DNA from: Anniella stebbinsi
Lineage: Eukaryota > Chordata > Lepidosauria > Squamata > Anniellidae
DNA: 64,000 nucleotides
Reading direction: 5' to 3'
Assembly: GCA_029215795.1 (NCBI GenBank)
Contig: JARDYH010000002.1
Span: forward strand, 298,313,973-298,377,972
A program made the position numbers and the translations under genes. Positions 1 to 11,759 of the stretch are shown one piece after another. The first letter of the stretch is position 1. Each line of letters starts with the position of its first letter. The notes under the pieces are model-generated. The model was not told where the DNA came from, ran no database searches, and saw only the letters and a list, made by a program, of their open reading frames with translations.

Positions 1-1335
1 AATGTCTCCCCTCCGCCTTCTGAACGGAAGAAGAAAAGGGGACAAGCGGCGTTGCGCTTGTTCGCCTGCTGCTTCAGCCTTCTCTACAGCTTTGCAGGGA
101 AGCTCTAGAGAAAAACTACCACACAAAGAAGAGCTGAGCATGTGCAGCAACCGAGGAGCCCCCTTAAAGGCGCCGCGCATTGCTCTATTGCATCACTTTT
201 AGCCTGACACGAGTGGAGGAAAGGAGAGCGAGCAGTGCAGGAGTGTTTGGTCTGCTAGGAAAGCGCCCAGAACAACAAAAGGGCTGGTCATCTTTTCCAC
301 CAGAGAGAAAGCAAGTTCCCGAACTTCTTAAACAAAACAAAAACAAAGCCAGACTGGGAGTTTTTCCCAAAATATTTTGCAAGCGCTGTGACTCACGGAA
401 ACAAAATTTAAAGCAATGCAGGAGGGGAAAACAAAACATCAGCAGCATTGTTTGGATTACTTGTCTGAGTCCTTTACAGCTGCCATGTTTTCTTGGTATG
501 GCTCCTATGCCTTTAACAGCTTCATTCAACAAGTGCAGCTTATGATTTCCCCAATTACTACATCTTCATGCCAGGAGAGGCTTCAACTTTTTAATGACTA
601 TCTTTCACGAAGATGTTAAAGGTGCAGTAGCTCTACCATACACACAATTGGCAACCTTAGGGACATTCCCATTATTCTTCTAGTACACTACACAAGGAAA
701 CATGTACAATACTTTCATGACCCCCACACTTTTGAATACTGCTAAGCATTCTGCTTATTCCCAGAGTTTATAGAATATATTCACAACAAACATAGACAGC
801 GGAGAACATTTACACATTCAGTTCTGACACTTATTTCTTATCCCGCAATGTTTATCCACCATGATAAAACTTGTCCCATGGATTTCTTTCGACATTTCAA
901 AATTCTCCATCCAAGCAACTTCCATTTTTTCCTCTGTCTTCTGCCCCCCCCCCATCCCCCAAGAACTTCAATTGAGGATTTCCTGGTTGTATATAAACCA
1001 CATTATGTTAGCAGTCATATATCACTATTTGGGCCTTGCTTATATTGGGTCACTCCATAAAAAATTAGTGCAAGCAACAATTTCACGTTTGCAATCCCTT
1101 TCCCCTTGATCACCTTTAATGAAATAACTGACAGCCTTTCCACTGGCTTAAAAAAATCCACTCCCACTTAGCACTGTGCACATCCTAGCCTATCTAGAGT
1201 CAATAGTGCTCACCCACCAATCCCACACTTCAGTAAGGAGAAGATCAGAGGTACACAGGTCTCATGTGGCCCTTAGCTGCTCATTTCTCTACAGCCTAAC
1301 TGACTAGGGCAATGCTATTAGAAGCTTCGGGGCAG
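1..1335. other. Unresolved sequence, GC-richer at the left edge
   Basis: The first 300 bases are richer in GC and CpG than what follows, but I recognise no exon, promoter or repeat there. The short open frames show no family motif and both strands are open over the same stretch, which argues against coding. From about 620 to 1335 the sequence is AT-rich and apparently unique. A CpG-rich edge of an older transposon or of a nearby gene is possible but not shown. Confidence 0.4.
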
Positions 1336-2612
1336 TAGAGATGTGACGGCCCAGAAAGAAACTGGAAAAATTCAGGGAGAAATGTTTTGTTTTGTTTTTC
1401 CGAATCCTCTTTTGTTTGTTGTTTTAAAAATAAAAATAAAAAAATGAAGGAAAAACAGATTATGGAATGTTTTATTTTAGCATGATATATAAAATGTTTA
1501 AGACAAGGTGTTTATATATTTACTTCTCCAAAAGATTTCTAAAAACTATGTACCGTATTAGATTATTACAATTTCTGTGCACCGAGGACAAGCAAATCCT
1601 AGGTTGCAAACTGAGATTACAACTTTCAAATACAAGCGTAAGATGCATTTCTGCCTCTAGGGGGCACTGCCATTGAAGCAGGGACTAGGACCCCCTCTAG
1701 ATGGATTCTGTTTGACGCCTGGTTAGCCGATTATGCGCATAATCGCTGAAGCGCTTTATCGTAAATGCTTGCACGCAAGAGGTAATTGAGCACACAACTG
1801 GTGGCCTTACCAGTTGTTTGAAATGTGCTTTACAAGTAGTTAATGCGGAGAATCGCTTGTTCACATAGGCAAAATGTGCTTTAACGGCCGGAGCAAAATA
1901 AAACTCGCTATTTAATGCGCATTCGATAATGCGCATAATCGGAGAGATAAAGCGCCTCAACTCCCGATTTACACTCCGCTCTTGTAGAGGTAAAAATTTT
2001 AATGAGACTTCAAAGAGCTTTAAACGTCTCGTGTAGAGGCAGCCTGAAACTGATAGTGATAGCTCAGAAAATGAGTCTGATTAAATTTCATGCATATTCA
2101 TTGAATCTTGGTCAGTTCTTTTTATTGGAATGGGTGCTTTATGTTTTCTCAATTCTTTTTATTGGAATGGGTGCTTAATGTCTGCTTGACACTGTGGAGA
2201 ACTAGTAGAGACATAAATAATTTTCCTTGTTACTAATTTTAATGGTTTCTTCTGTTTGGTTTTTTTTTATTGTTTTTTGCCTGCTCCTCATAAACTGGCA
2301 AAACCAAAGAGGTTCCTTACAGTTCAGCTGTTGCTTACAGTTCAGGAGCTTGTAGTCCATTTGGGTTTTTTTTTTAAAAAAAGTAAAAATTTAAAAAAAT
2401 TCAATTTGTAATAATTGCTTGAATGCACTATACTTTTAATATATCAAATGTGATAATTTTATACCAAACCAACTTGTACATAACTACATTTTATGTTCCT
2501 AAAGTAACAAAGTTACTTTCAATCCGTAAAAAGTGCTGATATTGCATTTTTTCAATTTTTCCAAACAGTTCCATTCCCCCCCCCAAAAAAACCCAGAAAT
2601 GTTACATCTCTA
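1336..2612. mobile_element. Non-autonomous hAT-type element, copy A
   Basis: The ends are inverted: the left reads TAGAGATGTGAC and the right, reverse complemented, reads TAGAGATGTAAC. Flanking octamers CGGGGCAG (1328-1335) and CAGGGCAG (2613-2620) match at 7 of 8 bases, as expected for an aged 8-bp hAT target duplication. The interior is AT-rich with no transposase frame. A separate CpG-rich repeat is nested at 1688-2044. The ends resemble the TAGGGATGTGCA ends of the copies at 17438, 26563, 33247 and 60952, so I place it in the same family. Confidence 0.65.
1688..2044. mobile_element. 357-bp CpG-rich MITE, copy 1 (nested in hAT copy A)
   Basis: It is homologous over its full length to 39018-39362. 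Both copies carry the palindrome CGATTATGCGCATAATCG near the left end, a second GCGCATAATCGG motif on the right, and ends based on CCTCTACA / TGTAGAGG. The interior is rich in CpG and GCGC against an AT-rich background. There is no coding capacity. Flanks CTA and CTG could be a decayed 3-bp target duplication; the second copy has an exact CTG pair. The class is unproven, but 3-bp duplications point to a PIF/Harbinger-type MITE. Confidence 0.65.
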
Positions 2613-3690
2613 CAGGGCAGTGATTCCAATCAGGGGTTGCTGAGGGGAAGAGGAGGCTTTAGCTAATGGTTTTGAGAAAACAGCAAATAGCTTTCTGTTT
2701 CAAGAAATGTTGCTGCTTTGGTGTGATCAATATAAAAATGAGGTTTCCTGATCAAGAGTCACTACTCACTTGCCTCTAAGTAGTCCATATTCAAGCTGCT
2801 GGATTGATGAAGTCTGATTTGGGTGGGAAGGAGTGTGTCAGGAATCCTTGTCAATGACTGCAGAGGACACAAGAGTAACTAGGGACGTAAATCTATAGTT
2901 AGAGAGGCAGAAGTGCTGGAAGCATATGAGCATATCTTTAGGCCTAGTCAGGATTCCAGGGAAAGCTGTTTCCACAAGATCAAACCAAAAGTCATGGAAT
3001 TTGGTAGGATCAAGGAAAGAGCACTAGCAGAATCACAGTTCAGAGTGAATAGATAGAATAGGGCTTGGGGACAGCAATCGGAAGCATGGTATTTCAGTGA
3101 CAGTGTGTAGTATAATTTTACCGTAACACACAACCAGCTGCTAATTATATGGCTTTTCCCATCTTTTAGTAGTGCATTTTTCTCTACAGTCCACCAATGT
3201 GGACACAGCAACTATACATAGCTACTTAGAACTTTGTTCAACCATTTCTATAATCCAAATCACTGTAATGAAAATAAATTATAATTAATCACAAGAAAAA
3301 AGTTTTTTCATTTCAATCTTAGTCCAAATCATTCCAGTTCTATATAGCTTTCCTGTTCAGAACAAACTAAAGTCTGTGAAACAAAAAAGACTATAGAATA
3401 GAAATTGCCTGAACATTTAGAAAATGGTTTCTTCCTTTGCTTTGTTTACCAATCTGAGCCAAGCTGTTCAGGGTCTAACTATTGCAAAAGGATAACTCTG
3501 TTTGATTTTCAGCACTAGCAATAGGGCAAAAATCCACCTGGGCTCACAAAGGCAGCGGATGCCCCTGTGTCTGGCCCTCCCAGGCCCTTACAGATGTGTC
3601 AGGCATATTTTTGCCCCATCGCTGCTGCAGGACAAAGGGGCGCAGGTCCAGGCAGAACTCACTTCTGCCCTGACCTATGCGCGCCCTTTG
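2613..3690. other. Unresolved AT-rich sequence
   Basis: No recognised repeat or exon. Near its right end, GGACAAAGGGGCGC at about 3631 is followed within 65 bases by its near-complement GCGCGCCCTTTGTCC, forming a possible hairpin of unknown origin. Confidence 0.4.
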
Positions 3691-3699
3691 TCCTTTCCC

Positions 3700-3815
3700 C
3701 CGCTGCAGTATATTTTGAATTGTTTTTATGATTTTAATTTTTGTAAACTGCCCAGAGAGCTCCAGCTATTGGGTGATATAGAAATGCAGTAAATAAATAT
3801 ATAAATAATAATAAT
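3700..3815 (+). mobile_element. L2-type LINE 3' end
   Basis: The stretch holds the typical tail of squamate L2 elements: 'aactgcccagagagctcc' followed by 'agctattgggtgatatag', then a terminal run of imperfect AAAT and AAT repeats. Only the last hundred or so bases are present, as expected from 5' truncation. Confidence 0.75.
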
Positions 3816-3832
3816 GGGGGCCACCACTAGCG

Positions 3833-3953
3833 TGCTGGGGGAATTGCACACTTTCCAGAGGCCCCAGAAAGTGTGCTTTCCCTCTCTCTCTCCCATACCA
3901 ATCGTGGCCTTAAAGGTGCTCTTAATCCAAGGGGGCCTTTAAGGCCCCTATCA

Positions 3954-3994
<41 letters not shown>

Positions 3995-4140
3995 AGAAAT
4001 GCTAATGGCATGCCGGGGGAATTGCACACTTTCTGGAGGCCCTGGAAAGCACGTTTTGCCTTCCCCCCCATGCCAATTGTGGCCTTAAAGGCCCTCTTGA
4101 TCCAAGAGGACCCAGAAAGTGCACATTGCAGAAAGTGCAC
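3833..4140. repeat. Two-unit tandem duplication with a (TG)n tract between
   Basis: Two related units begin with 'gggggaattgcacacttt' near 3837 and 4015, about 177 bases apart. Each contains a 'ggccttaaaggy' block and a 'gatccaag' or 'aatccaag' block. A TG microsatellite at 3957-3992 lies at the end of the first unit. There is no coding capacity; the 72-aa minus-strand frame is only the reverse of the TG run. Confidence 0.6.
3957..3992. repeat. (TG)n microsatellite
   Basis: Eighteen uninterrupted GT dinucleotides. Confidence 0.95.
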
Positions 4141-4451
4141 ATTGCCAAGTGCTTAGCTGGGCCAGCTCCCAGAACAGGGCCAGCCAAGCAGCGCTCAGCG
4201 AACTTGGACCAAATGACTGCCTCATAAGGAAAAAAAGCTGTTCCTCTACCATCTTGTCTCCAGAGACATTAAAGAGAGACTGAGCATGCAACTATAGTTT
4301 ACTCTTCAGCAAACCTTGGACAGTATAGAAATGAAATGAATGAATGTCTCTTTAAAGATGGCACCAACATTCACATACATCTTAAAAAAAAATATTTCCG
4401 CTGCATTTTGAATGATTGATGAAATCTGTATATATAAAAAGTAATTGTTTG

Positions 4452-4640
4452 ATTAAGATTGTAATGCTATACACACTTATCTGGGAATCCCACTCTACTT
4501 AATAGGACTTATTGTATAGGATTGCGTAGTAAGGTTGCCTAGCATTTGAGTCTACAGTCCTTTATCCACTTACCAAGGAGTGAGCTCAATTGAATACAAT
4601 GGGAGTTAATTCTAAGTAGACATGCTTAAGATTGCAGTAT
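4452..4640. repeat. Dispersed 'agtaagcccattgaa' type repeat, degraded
   Basis: The left part reads 'attgtaatgctatacacac' and the right part ends 'agtagacatgcttaagattg'. These are the two halves of a common reptile repeat whose halves are roughly inverse of each other. Similar but older pieces lie near 11938, 42297, 47700 and 48010. The class is not established from this sequence. Confidence 0.45.
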
Positions 4641-4678
4641 AAAATTTCTTGAATTTGGGTGAAAAAGATTCCCACCAA

Positions 4679-5026
4679 GAGCAACTTCAGACAAGTGTTC
4701 TATCGCACACTCGCAACTGGCCGTTCACAGATCTTCGTGGGTCATTTTGACAATGCAGCAATTCTCCTGTGTGTCTCCTTCCATTGTTTTTCATGCTAAA
4801 AAATAAGACCCAAAAATCAGTTTCTTTTTGGCTTTGACAATAATTGGCCCCATTTCCTGCTGTGTGCAGGAGAAGCTGGACTATAAACACGCCACTGATT
4901 GGGCCTACTTGCTTCCTCTTTCTTCCCCATGTGAAGAAAGAGGAAGCTACTCATCCCTATTATAGGAAAGAAGCAGGAGGCAAAGTGAAGTAAGGGAAAC
5001 ATTATTTCCCCCGTCTGAAAACACTC
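4679..5026 (-). mobile_element. Harbinger-like MITE
   Basis: The ends are GAGCAACTTCAGACAAGTG and, reverse complemented, GAGTGTTTTCAGACGGGGG. They are flanked by CAA on both sides (4676-4678 and 5027-5029), a 3-bp duplication. The interior is homologous, inverted, to 29801-30129 and to part of 19856-21238, sharing 'agaggaagtaa', 'cacagcaggag' and 'gcacac' blocks. There is no coding capacity. Confidence 0.65.
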
Positions 5027-5029
5027 CAA

Positions 5030-6042
5030 GTGGCAGATGGAGGCTTCACAAGTTTAATTCCAGTTTCATTTTTGTAGTGTCCCTAAAAATGTCTCAGCAC
5101 ATAGCCTTGGTAATTCAAACTTCTCCTAATAGTTCTATATATAAAACATTATTTTCCACTGAATTGCCTAGTTTAAAAATGATGTTTTGGTTTATATATT
5201 CTGCAGGAGTTGGAGAGAATTCTTTAATCTTGTACTGCTGAGCAGTTTGTTAATTGTTCCAAATAAAATGTGATTGCGTCTACTGAATAACTATCTGCTG
5301 TTAAAGAGTGATGTGAAACCACTGACTCCATTAAGTTAAGATTATGTATTGAGATATAAATTAGATCAACCCCAGTTTTTCATTTCATACCACATTAAGC
5401 AATCTGTGCTCATGTCATGAAGGAGGGAGGGAAATTTCAGACTATAGCCAACATTTATTCCAGTTTATTTATTTATTTATTTATTTATTTGAAATCTTCT
5501 TTATGGAGGGATAAAAAAAAAGATAAATCTTTCAATATATATTTTTTTTTTTTACCATTTAGGAAAAGTCAGTCAATTTTGTTTTTAACTACCACTGCTG
5601 ACAGGTTATGCTGAAAGGTGAGTTTTTCAACAGTGGAGATCAAGTTCTCTGCTGAACCCCCTCCCCCTTAAAAAAAAAACCCCAAAAAACAGAGAACTGA
5701 GAAAAACAAAGCACTTACAAGTACTAAACATGTGAGCATAAAGAATCATGTCCTTTCAATTTTGAGAATAGTTATATACATGTAAAAATCAGTCATGTTG
5801 GCCCATTCTAATAAAACCCCACAGGTTCAATAAAATACTTTTTATCCAAAGTAACCAATTTTCACAATGCAGCAAACTTCAGAGTTTCACAGATTTTTTA
5901 TATATACTGTAAGGCAATTTTCCTGCCGTGCATATTGATTGACATACACTGAACTTTCTCAAGTTGGAAGTTCCAGAAATATTTTTCGGGGTGGGGGGGA
6001 GAGAGAGAGAGAAATTTCTTGGTAATGGCAAAATAACAAGAC
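5030..6042. other. Unresolved AT-rich sequence with (TTTA)n
   Basis: A TTTA tract lies at 5464-5490, with runs of T near 5539 and A near 5670. The TTTA tract may be the tail of an unrecognisable minus-strand LINE. Nothing else is recognised. Confidence 0.4.
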
Positions 6043-6045
6043 TTT

Positions 6046-6554
6046 GGCTCAGTTCGGACGACATATTAAGCAACGGAGGAGGGGGGAACAATCATCAGTT
6101 GTGCTGCTTATTGTGTCATCTGGAGGGCAACACACAACACACACACAACTCACAGTACGTTAATCAGGCACTTTAAACAACGGAGCGAAACAATGGGCTT
6201 GCACGTTGTTTAGCCCAAAACCCCGTTGTTTAAAGTGTCGTCCGAATTCAGCCCCCCCCCCCCCCCGTGGACTATTCAGTTTCGGAATAGAGTTCTGCCG
6301 CCTAGAGCAGCCAAAAAACCCCGGCCGCTCTATGCAGCCGGCAACACTCATGGTGCCTGCTGGGATACGGCTGGAGGACACAGGGAGGAGAGGCTGCAAC
6401 CAAAATGGCCGCCACGAGTTCGTAGCAGCTGGGGCGTTTGCCGGTTCCGAGCAGCGCTGGCTGCAGCATGTCATCTGTGAAGCTCCTCCTGCCTAACGCA
6501 TGGTCAGTACGTCATTTACCCCTCCGTTGCTTAATATGTCGTCCGAACTGAGCC
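6046..6554. mobile_element. Fold-back MITE with 34-bp terminal inverted repeats
   Basis: The left end GGCTCAGTTCGGACGACATA continues through 'ttaagcaacggagg' and recurs as its complement at the right end. TTT lies immediately outside both ends (6043-6045, 6555-6557), consistent with a 3-bp target duplication. The interior includes an inner inverted pair around 'tttaaacaacgg', a C-tract at 6252-6266, and a CpG-rich section shared with 39363-39861. No open frame resembles a transposase. Confidence 0.75.
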
Positions 6555-6557
6555 TTT

Positions 6558-7909
6558 GTCTGCAGACAGTTCCATTAATGCATCCTGTTCTGTATTTTTA
6601 CTGAAAAGTAAAAAAAATAGTCCTGTACGCCAAGTTAAACATACATAGGATTAGAGGAATGCAGAACCTCTTTCAGCCCGAGGGCCAAATTCAAGGCAAA
6701 GAGGGTGGGGCCAAATAATACAAAAATAAAATGCCAGCCTATTGTAACTTAAAGTTCTACCTACCAAAGGGGCTGTTCACACAATGTGGGTTGTTTTCAG
6801 TTGTTGTTTGTTTGTACAACCATGAGTGATCATACCGTCTGAGTGCAGCCAGGGTGGCTTATTAACTATGCTGTATGGCTTATTTTCTTGAACAAGCATC
6901 TTAAGAATCCAAGGTTTGTTGTTGGGTTGTTCAAGGTGGTTAACAAGCAACACTGCATGGTTAACAAGCCACCCCTCACTGCGTTCAGACAACACCATAA
7001 CGTATCTTATAGAAAATGTACTGCAAAAGTCTTGTCTGGAAACATCCCTAGTCAGCAGGTTATGGCGTAGGAGACTGAGATGAGGTGTAAGAGAAATGCA
7101 AAAAGGAAGACAATAGAAATGCAACATGTCTTAAAATAACAAGTCTTTTTGCCTCTTCAGCTACTGCTTTTGCTAAAATCATTGTTTCTGAAAACTGACA
7201 AGAACAAACCATTCCATGCTCCCACCCACACCCACCCCAGTAATTTCTAGAATTAGAATCATCATATAAAATAGATATGCCAACAATTGACCAGCAATAG
7301 TGTTCAAAGGTGTTAATCAATTATCATCCAACAGTTGTAAAACTATACACAAACATATTTGTGGAGCATTTTACCATTCCAAACCATTTTCCAGTGTATC
7401 CTTTGGTGATAAAATGTCCCACAAAGAGATATGTGTCTGTGATGTCAGAAGTGTTTCACAATTTCAAACACCCATAGCCAGAAAACACACTTTCATAGGT
7501 GATTTTTTCCCTTTTAGTGCACATTTGCTCCTCCACACTACATGTAGAATATGCTTTTACAGACAGATTGCTAGAAGGTTCATTTGTTTATGTTAGTTAA
7601 AAGAAAGATGTCTCACTGCTGAAGATAATTGCTCTAGAAGAAATTAATTTTCCAAAATGCATTGAGCTATGATTTACAATAGAAAGAATAATCTCCCCAG
7701 AACTGGGGACATACCTTTCCCTCTTTTTCCTTTGGTTTCCCCTCCAAGAAGCCATACAACTCAGGTTCAGATGACACGACAAGCTGAACCTATGCAGGGG
7801 ATTAGGCAAATTGTAACCAATTCATGCCAGGGCTTAAACAAGCCAGTGTGGCTTGTTTAAGCCATGGTAATCATGCAAACTAGGTCAGTAAGTGGTATGC
7901 GGCTGAAAT
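6558..7909. other. Mostly unresolved, with possible degraded DNA-transposon pieces
   Basis: At 6652-6745 'gcagaacctctttcagcccg' resembles the end of a Charlie/MER-type hAT element, but I see no matching second end. From 6767 to 7065 there is a loosely inverted section rich in 'ttgtt' and 'aacaa' with 'gttcacac' at the left and 'gcgttcag' at the right. A hairpin with 14-bp arms (GGCTTAAACAAGCC) lies at 7831-7863. No exon is recognised. Confidence 0.4.
7831..7863. repeat. Perfect 14-bp hairpin
   Basis: GGCTTAAACAAGCC is followed after 5 bases by its exact reverse complement. It probably marks the centre of a short fold-back element whose outer ends have decayed. Confidence 0.75.
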
Positions 7910-7914
7910 GTGGG

Positions 7915-8545
7915 GATGATAACAACAACATTTTATACCACCCCATAGCTGAAGCCCTTTGGTCAGTTTACAAAGGTTAAAAACATTAAAAATACAATAG
8001 GCAAAATTTAAAACCATAAAAAACACAGACAGACAATATAACACAGAGACAACATATGTCTAAAATCAGCTTGAGCAATGAGCCAAACAGAAAACAAATC
8101 CAGGATTGATTGAAACTCATAATGTGTTGCCAAATGCCTGGCAAAAGGGAAAAGTCTTTCCCTGGTGTCAAAAAGATAGCAATGATCTCCTGGGCGAGAT
8201 CATTCCATAACTGGGAATCCACCACCGAGAAGGCTGTTGTTTTCCAGGCCTGTCTCAGAGTAGGCACCCAGAGGAGGACCTTAGATGTTGAGCTCCATCA
8301 GATATTGTGGTCCCGAGGTGGGTAAGGTTTTATAGGTTAAAACCAGCACCCTGGAGCAGGCTCGGAAACATACAAGCAGCCAATGCAAGCAGGCTAGAGT
8401 TGGTCTTATATGTTTGGACCTTCTGGTCTACATTATCAATCTGGCTGCTACATTTTGCACGAATTGCAGCTTCTGAACCGTCAAAGGCAGCCCATGTAGA
8501 GTACATTGCAGTAATCTAACTTGGAGGTGGCAGATAACAATATCC
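7915..8545 (-). mobile_element. L2-type LINE, 3' portion
   Basis: Read on the minus strand it ends with the L2 tail (here 'accaccccatagctgaagcc'). Upstream of that is the decayed end of ORF2, visible on the plus strand as 'gatcattccataactgggaa' and 'gaccttagatgttgagctcc'. The frame is broken by several changes, so the copy is inactive. It is 5' truncated near 8545, where a CR1 fragment follows. Confidence 0.75.
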
Positions 8546-8576
8546 TAGTTATGCAGGTGACAGACAACAATATCCT

Positions 8577-8840
8577 GGAAGGCTTTAGAAAGAGGTTAGA
8601 TAAATTCATGGAGGATAAAGCTATCAATGGCTATTAATCCTGATTGCTGTATGTTAGCTGTAGTATCACAGAGAGTATGCCTATGTACAGCAGTTGCTGG
8701 GGAACATGGGTGGGAAGATGCTGTTACACTCATGTCCTGCTTGTGGATTTCCCATGGGCAGCTGGTGGGCAACTGTGTGAACAGAATGCTAGACTAGATG
8801 GACTCTTGGTCTGATTCACCTTGGCTCCTCTTATATTCCT
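8577..8840 (+). mobile_element. CR1-type LINE 3' end
   Basis: The stretch 'gataaattcatggaggata' through 'cagttgctggggaacatggg' to 'ggctcctcttatattcct' is the familiar CR1 3' region of reptiles. It runs to the expected end of the element and lacks all 5' sequence. The same region is present in reverse at 50808-51020. Confidence 0.8.
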
Positions 8841-9073
8841 AAGGAACAACTATGTTGCAGGTCTACTTTTCTATAAATTTTGAAATAAAAAGTGCATTTG
8901 GGGTAGTCCTTTAGCCTGCCTCATTATAAAATGAGTCAGCATAAGGCTTGATGTGAGGTAGTGGTTGTTGTTGTTGTTGTTTTAATTCCACAATCGGAAT
9001 TATTTGAGCTTGTTAAAAGAGGGAAGGGGTGGGTGTGGATGTTGCCTGTAAAGTGTGTCAAGAATATGTAGAG

Positions 9074-9545
9074 CAGGGGTGCAGAACGTCCACCCCAAGG
9101 GCACCCCAATCTGGCCCCTACTGTCTCTAGGGATTTTTCTGGGGGTGGGACTTAGGCTCCAAGATCCATCCCCTGGAAGAAATCCCTCAGAAGACATCCC
9201 CTGCAGACATGAGTTAGCAGCAGAACCCCCACTGTTATCTCTGATCTCAGATTGTAGAGAGCAGTGGGGATGCCTGACGGTGGGGTTAGGACTCATTTGC
9301 GCATAGAGAAGAGCAGATGCTCTTTTCCCTTGCATTAATTAGTCCTACCTCCCCTCATCCCTGATTTCTGATTTCCAATGAGAGGCAGCAGGAGTTGGAA
9401 CTCGCTCATGCTCCTCCCCACACACACAGGACAGCCCCAACCCCACCAACAACAAACAAAAGAGGACATGTTATTAGGGGGTGGGGCCATGCTCCCTAAC
9501 ATGATCTGGTTCACACAGCAGGAGGCAAACACTTCTGCATCCCTG
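9074..9545. mobile_element. Charlie/MER-like non-autonomous hAT element
   Basis: The left end CAGGGGTGCAGAACGT and the right end, complemented, CAGGGATGCAGAAGTG form inverted repeats typical of hAT (CAGGG start). Flanking octamers ATGTAGAG (9066-9073) and ACAGAGAG (9546-9553) agree at 6 of 8 bases. The interior carries the 'cccaagggcacc' and 'caatctggcccc' text common to these elements and has no transposase frame. Confidence 0.6.
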
Positions 9546-9595
9546 ACAGAGAGGAAACAAAACAACAACAACAAAGGACTCAAGGAATGGGACTA

Positions 9596-10020
9596 TTTTT
9601 TTTTTTATTACATTCTTTGTCCCCCAATAGCCGAAGCTCTTTGGGCAGTTCACAACCGTTAAAACCATATTAATACAACATGTTAAAATATGATACAACT
9701 ACAGTATAAAATAAAAAATAAAACCTAGCAAAAGTACAAAGATTTAAAATACAGTGACAGATTTAACATAACAGAAAGACTAAAATGCCTGAGAAAAGAA
9801 AAAGATCTTCACCTGGTGCCGAAAAAAACACAACGTAGGCATCAGGTGGATCCTCTGGGGAGCTCATTCCACAGCCATGATGCCACAACAGAAAAGGCCC
9901 TCTTCTTACTACGACCTCATTTGCTTTGGTGGGGGCTCCCAAAGTAGGACTGCTGAAGACTATTCCAATTGCTAGTGTTGTATGACCTAAGGGAGAAGAT
10001 GCACATAGTGAATCGTTTTA
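9596..10020 (-). mobile_element. L2-type LINE, 3' portion
   Basis: It opens with a T-rich tail and 'ccaatagccgaagctctttg', followed by A-rich 3' UTR. The remnant of the ORF2 end is visible on the plus strand as 'gagctcattccacagccatg' and 'acagaaaaggccctcttctt'. The right boundary near 10020 is approximate because similarity fades. Confidence 0.7.
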
Positions 10021-11708
10021 AATCATAATGGTGTACAAGTTCAGCAGAGAATGGAGTTCCAGCAAGAGAAAGGTAATGATAAAAGAATCCATGGCTGAAA
10101 ACACTGAAGATACAGCATGCAGAAAATGTCAAATTCCTGGTAACTTTGGCATATGATCTGGACATTTTTAGTTAAATATAAGCACTACATGTTTTAAAAT
10201 CACATTTAATGTTCAAATATATTTCTAATAGTGTTGCTTTATTATGTAATTTGTATTTTTTTAAAAGGTTAAAAGTGCCTATTTGGATGGTTAAAAGTGC
10301 ACTTTTGAGAATTCATTCCCTACCAGTGAAAAAATATTTTAAAAAGCACTGGTTAGCTCCCAACTGCTGCTATTATTTTACAAGGCAAGGAGAATCCCAA
10401 GCCTGTTGATGTGTTTAATGTCATATTTAGTTCAACCTTTAATGGGATTAGAATTATGTCAGTGTTATTGTCTTATGTTATAAAGAGGTATTGGTTAGAA
10501 TTGCTGATCCCTCACTGATATGGTGGAGGATGAGAAACCAATACTGAAGGTATTTTCACAACATATAGAAAGCTGGAGTTTGGTGACCATGTATTCCAAT
10601 ACACCCTAATTACTAAAAACAAAAAACAAAAACAGGAGTAGGTTTTGTTTTCTTTGAATCCTTGGCTAACACGCCGCATAGAGCAGAATGTTGGCTTGTT
10701 GTAGTTCCACACCAGTAGCCAACATCAAATTGGAGGTAAGTGTGTATGGGTGTGGGTGTGTATTTAGTGGCAGCCGTTTAGGGAGACAAGGTATAAAATA
10801 TAGAAATAAGAGATCAAGAATCTAAATACTCCTAAATTAATAGAACATTCATAGTTCATGACCTAGAACAACTGCAGGTTTATATAAGTTACAGGGATCT
10901 AAAGCTAACATGCATGCAATTAAGCCAATCGAAATTCATTTGCTTTTGTGTGATCCTGCCTACTTATGAGCGACTATGTAAATTTAAGTATGTTTTACAT
11001 CATGTTCAGAGCTTCTATGAAAGCCCAAGCAGCCTGTATATACACAAAGGATTTCTTGCTTTTTCATAATAGGATGATAATGAAAATAAAGATACAGTAA
11101 CTTCTGTTATGTATTCATTCTGCATCTCTAGGCATATATTGTGTTATAGCCCTGCAATAAATGAATAGAGCTATAATTATAATTATGTTGAGATAACTAG
11201 GGTAGTTCGTTGAAATTATATTATTATTATTGTTATTATTATATTTCCATTTTTATATACAGGTACTTCTATATATTGTGAGACTGAAATCAATGCAAAA
11301 CATTATTACTAATGCAAATGAAGAAAAATAGGTTTTTTACTGTTGTGTGTTGCATAAAATCATTAGAGGTGTCAGAATCCTGGCTTGTGAGTGATTTGTT
11401 ATTACAAATGTGATTTTAGTATGTTAATTTAGTGATGATTTTTTCTATAAGGTGAAGTTATCAGGGAGGCTTGAGTAAAGTATAGTTCCTTCTAGAACTG
11501 TTAAGTAACCCTTTTCCTTGGATGTAATATTTCACATTCTGAATATTTCCTTTCTTGAAATATCAAACATGGAATCACTTGCATTTTTTGAAGTAGCTCA
11601 CATCCTTAATAGAATTTCCTACAGAAGCCACACTAAATGTGAACTCAGAATTCAATTCTTTATTCAGAGACCAAAAGTGTTACATTTGCAGGGGGAGGAG
11701 AGAAAAAG

Positions 11709-11709
<1 letters not shown>

Positions 11710-11759
<50 letters not shown>
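11710..11759. repeat. (TG)n(TA)n compound microsatellite
   Basis: About 14 TG units run directly into about 11 TA units. Confidence 0.95.

Noticed and set aside
1..619. A first exon or CpG-island promoter at the left edge
   Set aside because: GC is only mildly raised, frames on both strands are open by chance, and no splice or core-promoter pattern was seen.
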